From: Flavivirga abyssicola
GTDB taxonomy: Bacteria > Bacteroidota > Bacteroidia > Flavobacteriales > Flavobacteriaceae
Direction: 5' to 3'
Length of the DNA: 64,000 bases
Assembly (NCBI RefSeq): GCF_030540775.2
Contig: NZ_CP141266.1
Location: 2,467,001 to 2,531,000, forward strand
Every line of letters starts with the position of its first letter. The stretch's first letter is position 1. The position numbers and the translations under genes are program-made. The notes under the pieces were generated by a model, which was given only the letters and a program-made list of their open reading frames with translations, had not been told where the DNA came from and ran no database searches. This document shows, one piece after another, positions 28,901 to 36,190 of the stretch.

Positions 28901-28989
28901 CTCTGGATTCAGGATATATTGCATTACAAGCAGAAGGTGCTGAAGTTATATATCGTAATGTTTTGATACGTGAAATATTCCTTAAATAA
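25924..28989 (+). CDS. Parallel beta-helix protein fused to a C-terminal DUF1080 (3-keto-disaccharide hydrolase-like) domain
   Basis: The 1021-residue exported protein has a signal peptide (about residues 1-25). It opens with the beta-helix entry IYIAPNGKINNLGTKESPL and YLRGGKYSI, typical of right-handed parallel beta-helix carbohydrate-active proteins. Helix coils run to about 600 (NNTIAGCKINNCTAQGIRIN, GNEHIIERNEFFNIGY, GSGHVIRDNVFLEGALGVYN). After a linker, residues about 800-1020 match DUF1080 (YDLKLEYKWGKRKF, AGILFHVYDY, RSLECQIQENDTGDLWILG, WNQVRIEVRGNSAKYFVNGQLVN). The helix part resembles GH141-like enzymes. DUF1080 domains include 3-keto-glycoside-cleaving enzymes but can also be binding modules. 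It is first in a tight three-gene block, 28 bp ahead of the next gene. Confidence 0.8.
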   Translation: MRFLRNFKLLIVISFISLFFSSYSSIDNRFINDFIEENIIYIAPNGKINNLGTKESPLSFPAGILKASKIIKAHGVPKGGLTIYLRGGKYSIDNQINLGSEFVGTKESPIIIRNYPGEKVFFDGGKKIEPVGFKKVASKKEQEKLAKSAKKKVLVKTITDSELIKKLTSKVVLNLNIDNEIYLPSCYPNGGYAELKYEPKEAEVSPPAIPRDASGRAGMPPYVESGKPRAWKGTITEPRGAQVGIGKRESEMAGSWNQWEKEINSNNTRNLLTGFISADWLLESHPIFAANGKKETIHLSQVVAYGWYGDKHKQKDFKVYGLLCELDEPGEWHFDTKTNRFYIYPPKPMEVIKQMGFPYSEGFMALNKTEYVSIIGLNVKNVGAGIVFNVNGGKNNTIAGCKINNCTAQGIRINGGMYNGVSGCDLFDLNSHVNISGGTRNSKEITPAYNYAENCHIYQVKYNHEKVGIGLNGVGNIFTNNLAHNSIGQAMMIRGNEHIIERNEFFNIGYDEGDGGAMYAGADLVGYGTAYRHNFFHHLINVPGKVTRAGIHLDDLQAGSILTGNIFYKSAEKGIFMNGGSGHVIRDNVFLEGALGVYNVANSSKRKFDLQEDINANSNHNNKGLKEDYLGNAEKITGKNGWNNEPWISKYPRLALVMNDKGENGYMWPIRCIVSGNMYYGNSRGDKAVWSRFSPESQNKSIINNEKVISPDYFMDYSKLDLQFKKQRRDLPEIPFNKIGLYLDDYRSSMPDKNHYRMAIKEFFKGVKSMPGTTKQINTGKVVENGPIITRTNTSEVIKEGSQCWKPLFNDEYEMHIAKKNGYKNDVQLNDIFEFKGDSISVLYKWTDKVAPFAVIATKKSYSNYDLKLEYKWGKRKFYPRHEMVRDAGILFHVYDYKPKTFPRSLECQIQENDTGDLWILGSHAIPIGPDGKDIPMEVSDKYSKNSKRYLMSEKEGWNQVRIEVRGNSAKYFVNGQLVNRFKLSTKKDSKTPLDSGYIALQAEGAEVIYRNVLIREIFLK

Positions 28990-29016
28990 TAAAAATCTAC
29001 TAATCAAATAAAAATA

Positions 29017-31458
29017 ATGAAAAAAATAAGTTTATTCGTGCTGGTTTTAGCTTCTATTTCCTGTAACCTGTACAGTCAGAATCTCTTAAATAAAGATAAT
29101 ATTAATATTAAAGTAAATGATGCGGGTATTGTAACATCATTTACTTACGAGGGAGAGCGAGGAGAAACAGATGTAGATTTTCGTAAAGATGAACTCATGA
29201 AGGGGCCTGCGCTTTTCTTTAATGAAAAACGACTTATTGTAAATAAAAAGGCTATAAATAATGAAGAATTATCCTTTAAAGGAGAAACAGATACATTAAA
29301 ATACACACTTAAATACCGTATAAAAAATGGGGCGTTTGTTGTAAAAGCAACGGTAAAAAACAAATTGGATATAGCTATTAAGAATCCTATTTTAACTTTA
29401 AAGCCTGGTGTAAATACAGAATTAGACAGTTTTCCTAAGTGGAATCACATTTTTTTTCCTACGTTACTTCGTTGTGAAGCATCTCATTTCTGGGGTTATG
29501 TAATGAATGGTGTAGGTGATGTTTTAGCTATGGGAACCAATGAACCTGTTGCTTCTTGGCAAATGGAATATTATGATCCAACCCACTGGCGAGGAAAAGG
29601 AGGTCACCTAATTTATTCTTATCGTTTAGATTTGATGCATAAGTTACCATTACCTGTACGGCATCCGCAAAACCTAACCGTATTAAAACCTAATGAATCC
29701 AAAACATGGACATTTTTCTTGAAACCTGTAGCAAATGTACAAGACGTAAAACCGGTTTTAGCTAGCACTATTGCCGCTCCTATGATTGATGCTGAAAGTT
29801 ATACAGTGATGTCAAATCAAGCGGTTAAACTAAAAGTATTTACATCTGGAAAGGCAACAGCAACAATTACGACGCCTTCTGGTAAAGTGAAGAAAATAAG
29901 TTTAGGTAAAAAAGTGAATAATACATACAAGCTTAAATATGAGTTAAATGATGGCATAGGGGTTTATAAGTTAAGAGTAAAAGATGCGAATAATAAAGTA
30001 GCAGAAGCTTCTTTAACAGCACGCCAGAACTATTCATGGTATCTGGATAAAGCACGCGATGCATCTGTTGTTTATGAGCAGTATGCAGCTTCTCATCTTG
30101 AAAACTGGCTAGGGTTACATTCTGGATTGCTTGCCCAAAAATACAGTAAAAAACCAGAGGTAGATAAAGCAATAGAAGAGCGTTTGAATACGATATTATC
30201 CTTACAATGGGATGAGGACACAAATGTACCGAAGTTCATGTATGAAATGCGTAAAGTGGCAAATACAGCTCAAATGATAAGTGTATTGGTAGATGCTTAT
30301 GAAGCTACTAAAAATATCTATTATCTAGAACGAGCTCGTGGATTGGCTACTATTCTTATGACTTTTCAATATGAAAATGGGGATTATGCAGATTATTCAG
30401 CGATTTTCTATCCTGTAAAATCGATGATGGAATTAATCATAGCAGAGAAAAAATTTCTTAATGACCCTACTTGGAAAATGTATTACGAAAAACATTGGCT
30501 ATCTGTTAAACGTGCTATTGATTATTTGGTGAAAAAGAAAGATAATATTATGACTGAAGGTCAGCAGACTTTTGAAGATGGAATGATTAGCTGTAGTGCA
30601 ACTCAAATTTCAATGTTTGCCATGATGCAAGAAGATCCGGCATTAAAAAAACACTATACCGAAGCTGCGGCTATGATGGCAGAAAAACACCGCCCATTAG
30701 AACAATCTATTATCCCTGATTCTCGTATGAATGGCGGGAGTATTCGATTTTGGGAGGCTCAATATGATGTTCTGGAAAATAAAAAGCGAAATATGATTAA
30801 CTCTCCACATGGATGGAGTGCATGGAGAATTTATGGAATATGGTATTTGTATCAATTAACAGGTGATGAAAAATACCTCACAGATGTTATGAATGCCATT
30901 GGTGCCTGTGTTCAAGTTATCGATTCTAAATCAGGGAAGTTGCGTTGGGCTTTTGTTTCAGATCCTTATTGTGAGGTTGAATTATTACGTCCGAATCCTA
31001 AAACACCTAATAAAGGTGAATATTATGAGACTGTTATAGGTGAGCAATATGTAGATATGGTTAGCGATTTTAATAAACCAGAGTCTGGCGATACGATTGT
31101 ATGGGGGTATCCTCGTATAAATGGTTGGAGCTGTAATAATGATGTTCACGAGATTTTTAAAAGTATGGAAGAGGTGTGTTTAACTTCTGCCTACGTGTTA
31201 GAACGTACGGACGGAAGTTTAATTACTTGGAACTGTAAAGTTGTTAAGAAAGGTGGTACACTTAAGGTTATTCCGGCAGAGAATATCGTTACTGGAGTAC
31301 ATCTTAATCTTTCAAAGGAGCATAAAGTAAAAGTAAACCTTGCTTCAGGAGAAATAGTGAAGACTTTTTCTGGAATGGGATGGATTGGTAAAAAGGCATT
31401 TCCTTCCAATTTTTATATGCCAAAACCTGAGCGAGTAAGAATGTTGAGGCCAGAATAA
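29017..31458 (+). CDS. Exported protein of unknown family, probable alpha/alpha-toroid carbohydrate-active enzyme
   Basis: I do not recognise a named family for this 813-residue protein. It has an export signal (residues 1-21, either lipobox-like ASISC or signal peptidase I-like NLYSQ). The N-terminal 230 residues look like a beta-sandwich (NIKVNDAGIVTSFTYEG, FFPTLLRCEASHFWGYVM). A small Ig-like domain (about 260-335) follows. Then comes a long helical part (about 340-700) with paired helices and sugar-active features, for example RARGLATILMTFQYENGDYADYSA, SPHGWSAWRIYGIWYLYQLTG and INGWSCNNDVHEI. A short C-terminal beta domain ends it. This resembles six-hairpin glycosidases and lyases. It lies between the beta-helix/DUF1080 gene and a GH127-like gene, 35 bp from the latter, so a role on the same glycan is likely. 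Confidence 0.7.
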   Translation: MKKISLFVLVLASISCNLYSQNLLNKDNINIKVNDAGIVTSFTYEGERGETDVDFRKDELMKGPALFFNEKRLIVNKKAINNEELSFKGETDTLKYTLKYRIKNGAFVVKATVKNKLDIAIKNPILTLKPGVNTELDSFPKWNHIFFPTLLRCEASHFWGYVMNGVGDVLAMGTNEPVASWQMEYYDPTHWRGKGGHLIYSYRLDLMHKLPLPVRHPQNLTVLKPNESKTWTFFLKPVANVQDVKPVLASTIAAPMIDAESYTVMSNQAVKLKVFTSGKATATITTPSGKVKKISLGKKVNNTYKLKYELNDGIGVYKLRVKDANNKVAEASLTARQNYSWYLDKARDASVVYEQYAASHLENWLGLHSGLLAQKYSKKPEVDKAIEERLNTILSLQWDEDTNVPKFMYEMRKVANTAQMISVLVDAYEATKNIYYLERARGLATILMTFQYENGDYADYSAIFYPVKSMMELIIAEKKFLNDPTWKMYYEKHWLSVKRAIDYLVKKKDNIMTEGQQTFEDGMISCSATQISMFAMMQEDPALKKHYTEAAAMMAEKHRPLEQSIIPDSRMNGGSIRFWEAQYDVLENKKRNMINSPHGWSAWRIYGIWYLYQLTGDEKYLTDVMNAIGACVQVIDSKSGKLRWAFVSDPYCEVELLRPNPKTPNKGEYYETVIGEQYVDMVSDFNKPESGDTIVWGYPRINGWSCNNDVHEIFKSMEEVCLTSAYVLERTDGSLITWNCKVVKKGGTLKVIPAENIVTGVHLNLSKEHKVKVNLASGEIVKTFSGMGWIGKKAFPSNFYMPKPERVRMLRPE

Positions 31459-31493
31459 TAAAAACATAATATAAAACCAAAAAGTTAATTAAA

Positions 31494-33524
31494 ATGTTAA
31501 AAGAAACCTTTAAATCAGTCATTTTCTTAAGCCTTTTCGTTCTTCTCGCATCGAGTTGCCAAGAATCGAATTCAAAAAAGGAAACAATTTCTAAGTATCA
31601 ACCAAAGTATGAATTGTTAGAAGTAGGACAAGTAAAAGCAACTGGTTGGATGCTAGAGCAAATGAATATAGACCTTAGTGAAGGATATTTATCTAGTTTT
31701 CATGAAATATGCCCGTATATTGATCAAGATGTGTTTAATGCAAAACGGGTAAACTCTATCGAAAAATATCCAGGCTACCCTAAATTGGGAACTTGGTGGG
31801 GAGCAGAGGAAGAAGGATATTTGAAAGATGGTATGCTACGAATGGCTATTCAAAGTAATAACAAAGAAGTTTTAAAACGAGCAGAAGGATGGATGGAGCG
31901 CTTGTTAGAATATCAAGGTGAAGATGGTTATATAGGTATGTATAAAGATGGCGATGAACTGGATACTCGTTTTAACCATTCAGGTGATAATGGCGAATTA
32001 TGGGTTCAAAGCCGTATTATGTCGCCCATGTTAGCATGGTACGAATATACCAATGACCCTCGTTTTTTGGAAGCTGTAGAACGCGCAGTTAGTTTATCTA
32101 TTCAGAAATATGACAAAAGCACTCATTTTGCGCATCCAAATATTCAGAAAGGTTCTGGAATTAGTCATTCTGTAGGTTTCTTTGATATATTGGAATGGTT
32201 GTATCGCATTACAGGTAAGCAAATCTATGGCGATTTTGCTGTAAGATTTTATGCAGACTTTAATGAATCTCCAACTAAGGATGATGAGATGACTATTAAA
32301 AATCTTTTGGATGAGAATTTGAAATTTCAAGCACATACACCTCATATTGTAGAGGGCATGTACATGCCCCATTTAATGGCAGCAATAACTGGTGGCGAAG
32401 ATGTTAAAAAGGCATCAGATATGGCAATTAAAAAGGCTTGGTATCATTTTACTCCTGGTGGCGGTATTGTTGGTGATGAAGATGTTAAAGGCAGAGAAGG
32501 AACCGCAGATACTTATCGTGAGTATTGTGCCCTGCCAGAACTTGTTTTCTCTTTAAATAGAGTCGCTAGTATTTCTGGAAACGTTTCAGTAGGAGATATG
32601 GTAGAACGTGTCGTATTTAATTCAGCTCAAGGTGCGCGTTTACCAGATTTAGCAGCACTTCAGTATTTATCTAATGATAATCGTGTAGAAATTAATAGTT
32701 GTGAACATGGTGGACGTCTCGCTTACGATGCGAATAGAGCGAAGTGTGATGATAAATTTGATCCAAATCATTTTGATCAAGGAGCAGTTTGTTGTGTAAC
32801 TAGTGCTTCACGGATTTTACCCTATTTTATTGATGGAATGTGGATGAAAACTGCTGATAAACCAGGTGTGGTTTCGATGTATTATGGGCCTACTACTGTA
32901 GAAATTGAGATAGAGGGAGTTAAAGTAAGAATAGAAGAAATAACTAATTATCCATTTTCAGATGAGATTACATTTAAGTTGCATGTTGATAAACCATTAG
33001 CTTTCGATTTTAAACTGAGAATCCCTGAAGGTGCTGATGATATAATAATTGTAAATGAAGATGAAACGATTGTAAAAACAAAAGATTCAGATTTTATTAA
33101 CCTACACAAAAACTGGAAAAATGGAGATGTGGTGAAAATTAAATTTCCATTTGAAGTAAAAAAAATAGATCAACCTATTTCAAAAAGCGTTCCACGCTCA
33201 GGATATTTTTTACAGAGAGGACCTTTAGTATATGCATTGCCTTTTCCCTACGAATTAGAAAAAACACTGGAGTATAATAATACAGGATATTACAGGTATG
33301 AAGTTAATACCTTAGATAAAACAGGATGGGATTACGCAATAGATAAAGACACTGAATTTTCTCTAAAGGAAATTCCAAATGCAGACATCTCTAAACCTTG
33401 GTTTAAGAGTCCTGTATACTTAGAAGGCAACTTGCTAGATATTAATGGAGAGTCCAAAAAAGTAAAATTAGTTCCTGAAGGTTGTACTGTTTTACGAAGA
33501 GTTACATTTCCAGGTGCTAAATAG
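31494..33524 (+). CDS. GH127/GH146-type (DUF1680) beta-L-arabinofuranosidase-like lipoprotein
   Basis: The 676-residue protein has a lipoprotein signal ending LLASSCQESN. The alpha/alpha barrel belongs to the DUF1680 group that contains beta-L-arabinofuranosidases of GH127 and GH146. The zinc-cysteine catalytic set of the HypBA1 type can be placed: REYCALPE gives Glu343 and Cys345, and GAVCCVTS gives Cys433 and Cys434. The Cys nucleophile and Zn ligands therefore seem intact. GELWVQSRIMSPMLAWYEYT and the NSCEHGGRLAY loop also fit. Its likely job is removing L-arabinofuranose or a related sugar in the periplasm. It ends the three-gene block, followed by a strong terminator. Confidence 0.88.
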   Translation: MLKETFKSVIFLSLFVLLASSCQESNSKKETISKYQPKYELLEVGQVKATGWMLEQMNIDLSEGYLSSFHEICPYIDQDVFNAKRVNSIEKYPGYPKLGTWWGAEEEGYLKDGMLRMAIQSNNKEVLKRAEGWMERLLEYQGEDGYIGMYKDGDELDTRFNHSGDNGELWVQSRIMSPMLAWYEYTNDPRFLEAVERAVSLSIQKYDKSTHFAHPNIQKGSGISHSVGFFDILEWLYRITGKQIYGDFAVRFYADFNESPTKDDEMTIKNLLDENLKFQAHTPHIVEGMYMPHLMAAITGGEDVKKASDMAIKKAWYHFTPGGGIVGDEDVKGREGTADTYREYCALPELVFSLNRVASISGNVSVGDMVERVVFNSAQGARLPDLAALQYLSNDNRVEINSCEHGGRLAYDANRAKCDDKFDPNHFDQGAVCCVTSASRILPYFIDGMWMKTADKPGVVSMYYGPTTVEIEIEGVKVRIEEITNYPFSDEITFKLHVDKPLAFDFKLRIPEGADDIIIVNEDETIVKTKDSDFINLHKNWKNGDVVKIKFPFEVKKIDQPISKSVPRSGYFLQRGPLVYALPFPYELEKTLEYNNTGYYRYEVNTLDKTGWDYAIDKDTEFSLKEIPNADISKPWFKSPVYLEGNLLDINGESKKVKLVPEGCTVLRRVTFPGAK

Positions 33525-33606
33525 ATTTTATATTCATTGGGTAATGCTATATTTATGTAACCCATTTAGCTAATCGTTTATTTGATATAGGCTATGTAAT
33601 AATAAT

Positions 33607-33632
33607 AAAGAGGCTTTTAAGCCTCTTTTTTA
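33607..33632 (+). terminator. Rho-independent terminator after the GH127-type gene
   Basis: AAAGAGGCTT, then TT, then AAGCCTCTTTTTT is a perfect stem with a T-run, about 80 bp after the stop codon. Confidence 0.9.
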
Positions 33633-34271
33633 TATTAGCGAGAGTTTCGATCTGTTTTTTAGATTTAAATAGATGCCTTTCAATTTTTTAAGAGGTATGT
33701 TGTTAACAGAAAAGTATAATCTTCAAAAAATTTCAGAAGTACTTTTAGAGATGCTAATTAATGGCTTTAGTTAGTAACAGCAAAATAGATTGGAGCAGAA
33801 GTTTCTTAATCTTTTAAAACAGTATTATTACTGAAATTTTCAAGATATTACATCAGCAATATGGCTATGGGTATCTTTTCACATAACCAAAAATAAATAT
33901 GGTTAAGGTAAACTCAAAGTTAAAATAGTACGACAATAAAAGGATTATAGATGGTTCTTGTTTTGAATGAACAAATTATGACCTAATTATGGCTATTTCA
34001 TCACTATTTATAAGGGATTGAACAAAAAATAGAGTAAAAAGGAATATTTGTACACGCTATAAAAAGCAATTAAATGCAATATTTGAACAAGAATACTTGA
34101 GTCTGATATTGATTTACAGATTGCTAAATGACCAATAGCAATAATTGTATAGACAAATATATTAAAACAAATACACCTTAATGTTAAAAATATACTAATG
34201 TAACGTTAAAGGTAATTGTAATAATAAAGGATTGCATAAACTAAATTTAATTTAAACTAAATCAAATAATT
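33633..34271. other. Gene-free leader before the FISUMP/SusCD operon
   Basis: About 640 bp of AT-rich DNA. A 25-codon frame at 33697-33774 (MLLTEKYNLQKISEVLLEML...) faintly recalls the N-terminus of some transposases, but it is too short to call. Near the end, TAATGTTAAA (34179-34188) and TAACGTTAAA (34201-34210) are direct repeats exactly 22 bp apart, a possible regulator site. No gene is called. Confidence 0.5.
34179..34210. promoter_or_regulatory. Possible tandem operator, 22-bp-spaced direct repeat
   Basis: TAATGTTAAA and TAACGTTAAA match at nine of ten positions with a two-helical-turn spacing, 62 bp before the first gene of the main uptake operon. A related TAGTGTTAAC lies upstream of the hybrid regulator gene at 53934-53943. 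AraC-type domains like that of the regulator commonly bind tandem direct repeats; the assignment here is a guess. Confidence 0.3.
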
Positions 34272-36161
34272 ATGAAACACATAGGAAATCTTTTTCTATT
34301 AAGTATGTTGTCATTGTTTGTTTTCATAGCCTCTTGTGAAGATGATGATAACAAAAGTGTTGTTTTCCCAACCATTGAAATTTCTATACAAACGCCAACA
34401 GACGGCGTTGAAGGCATAGGCTTTAATCCAACGTTTACTTGGGATGCTTCAGGTACAAATCCAGAGAACTTAAAATATGATTTTTATATTGGAACAGATG
34501 AAACCAAATTAGGATTAAGAGCAGAAAATATAAAAACTCTTGAATATAAGATTACTAATAATACAGTAATGAAGGGCGATGTAACTTATTATTGGAAAGT
34601 AGTGGCTAAAGATGGTATACACGAAAATGAGAGTGAAGTTTGGAGTTTTACTACAGCTCCTACGATTCTTGCACCTTTAACATTAAGTCCTGGGCCTTTT
34701 GTTAGAGATGCGATTAATTTTGAATGGGAAACCTCGTCACCAGCTGTAGGTGAAACTTTAAAATATAATGTGTATTTAGGAAAAGATAATCCTCCTACTG
34801 AAGTAATTGGGACTGTAGAAGATGCCGCTTCTTTTAATTACGATGCATCACAGTTAGAACATCTTGAAACATACTATTGGAAAGTAGAAGTGGCTGATTT
34901 ACAAACTACAGCATCTAGCGAAATAAAAACAGTCAAAAAATTATTGGAAGGTTATCCAGATTTACCTTCAAGTATTTCTCCTTTAAATGAAGAATTAATT
35001 TTTGCGGCTGATGGAGATGTTATATTGGATTGGACAGACTCATCAGATCCTGAAGGAGAAACAGTAGTGTATGATGTATATCTAGATACAGCCAACCCTC
35101 CTGTAAATAAAATAACTAGTTTCTCAGGTGATTCTGAATATAATGCAACGGCATCATTAGTACCAAATATGAGATATTTTTGGAATGTTGTAGCTAAAGA
35201 TGGTTCTGGTAATTCCTATAGTACAGAGATTTTAAGTTTTGACTATTTAGGATCAACAGGTCCAGCAGCACCTTTATTAAATGAAGAGGTAGTAGATGGG
35301 ACTTTGTCATTAGATGAATCCTTAGTTTGGGGTAGTGTATTAGGAGCCGCTTCGGTTGATGTTTATATAGATACAGTAAACCCTCCCGTTACAAAAGTGG
35401 CTAGTGATGTGACGGAAACCCAATATATGGTTAAAAATAGTGATATTCCTAGCGATATAACAGATGTTAAAACTTATTATGCACGTGTTGTAGCCAAAAA
35501 TATAGATGGAGAAACAGAATCTCAAATAATATCTTTTATTCCTCAGATGACAGGAACATACACAGATACTAGAGGTCAAGAGGTCATTGAATATCCGTGG
35601 GTTCGTTTAGGAACACAGATTTGGATGACTGAAAACTTAAGAACTAAAAAATTAACCGATGGGACAGATTTAATTTTCGTAGGCCCTGTAGTGTTGCCAA
35701 CGACCTCTACGTCAACAGAACTATATTACGATGACCACCCAGAAGGTCTGTCTGGTTATCCATCGCCTTGGGTAGATGGGGCACATGGTCGTGTGTATTC
35801 TAGTTTGGTACCTAGAAATACTCTTATAGCTCCAGAAGGGTGGCATGTTCCAAAAGATAGTGATATCTCTACCATTCAGAGTTATGTTGGAGGTAGGAGA
35901 GCTGATATTATGGGGACTTGGCAAGATGGCGGAACTAATCTTTACGGAGTTAACTTTGTTATAGCAGGTTTTCGCTACAACAACTTAGCAGCTAGTTATG
36001 TAAATGGGTTTAGAACAGGACTTGAGAAAGATAGGGTAATTATGTGGGCAGATGGTTCTGGTGGTAAAGACTCTTGGGAAATAAAACTGTCTGAATATAA
36101 ATTTTTTGATTTTGGTAACGAACATAATAGAATGTTTGGAATCCGATTAGTTAGAGATTAA
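34272..36161 (+). CDS. FISUMP-domain lipoprotein with fibronectin-like repeats, copy 1
   Basis: The 629-residue protein has a lipoprotein signal ending FIASCEDDDN; the acidic run after the cysteine fits surface display. Residues about 35-420 are four beta-sandwich (fn3-like) repeats of about 95 residues, each with a YYWKVVAKDG- or YFWNVVAKDG-type strand. The last 204 residues are a FISUMP domain (Fibrobacter succinogenes major paralogous domain), with WVRLGTQIWMTENLRTKKL, APEGWHVPKDSD and RMFGIRLVRD. A surface glycan-binding role is the best guess from position (first gene of the SusCD operon) and anchoring. A close paralogue starts 30 bp downstream. No enzymatic motif is visible. Confidence 0.85.
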   Translation: MKHIGNLFLLSMLSLFVFIASCEDDDNKSVVFPTIEISIQTPTDGVEGIGFNPTFTWDASGTNPENLKYDFYIGTDETKLGLRAENIKTLEYKITNNTVMKGDVTYYWKVVAKDGIHENESEVWSFTTAPTILAPLTLSPGPFVRDAINFEWETSSPAVGETLKYNVYLGKDNPPTEVIGTVEDAASFNYDASQLEHLETYYWKVEVADLQTTASSEIKTVKKLLEGYPDLPSSISPLNEELIFAADGDVILDWTDSSDPEGETVVYDVYLDTANPPVNKITSFSGDSEYNATASLVPNMRYFWNVVAKDGSGNSYSTEILSFDYLGSTGPAAPLLNEEVVDGTLSLDESLVWGSVLGAASVDVYIDTVNPPVTKVASDVTETQYMVKNSDIPSDITDVKTYYARVVAKNIDGETESQIISFIPQMTGTYTDTRGQEVIEYPWVRLGTQIWMTENLRTKKLTDGTDLIFVGPVVLPTTSTSTELYYDDHPEGLSGYPSPWVDGAHGRVYSSLVPRNTLIAPEGWHVPKDSDISTIQSYVGGRRADIMGTWQDGGTNLYGVNFVIAGFRYNNLAASYVNGFRTGLEKDRVIMWADGSGGKDSWEIKLSEYKFFDFGNEHNRMFGIRLVRD

Positions 36162-36190
36162 GTTAAAAAGAATTTTAAATACATAATATT

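Noticed and set aside
29017-31458. Calling the 813-aa protein a heparinase or alginate-type lyase
   Set aside because: The helical part recalls such folds, but none of their catalytic motifs could be found.
33697-33774. 25-codon frame with a transposase-like feel
   Set aside because: Only about 20 residues look suggestive and there are no terminal inverted repeats or further fragments; not enough to call an insertion sequence remnant.
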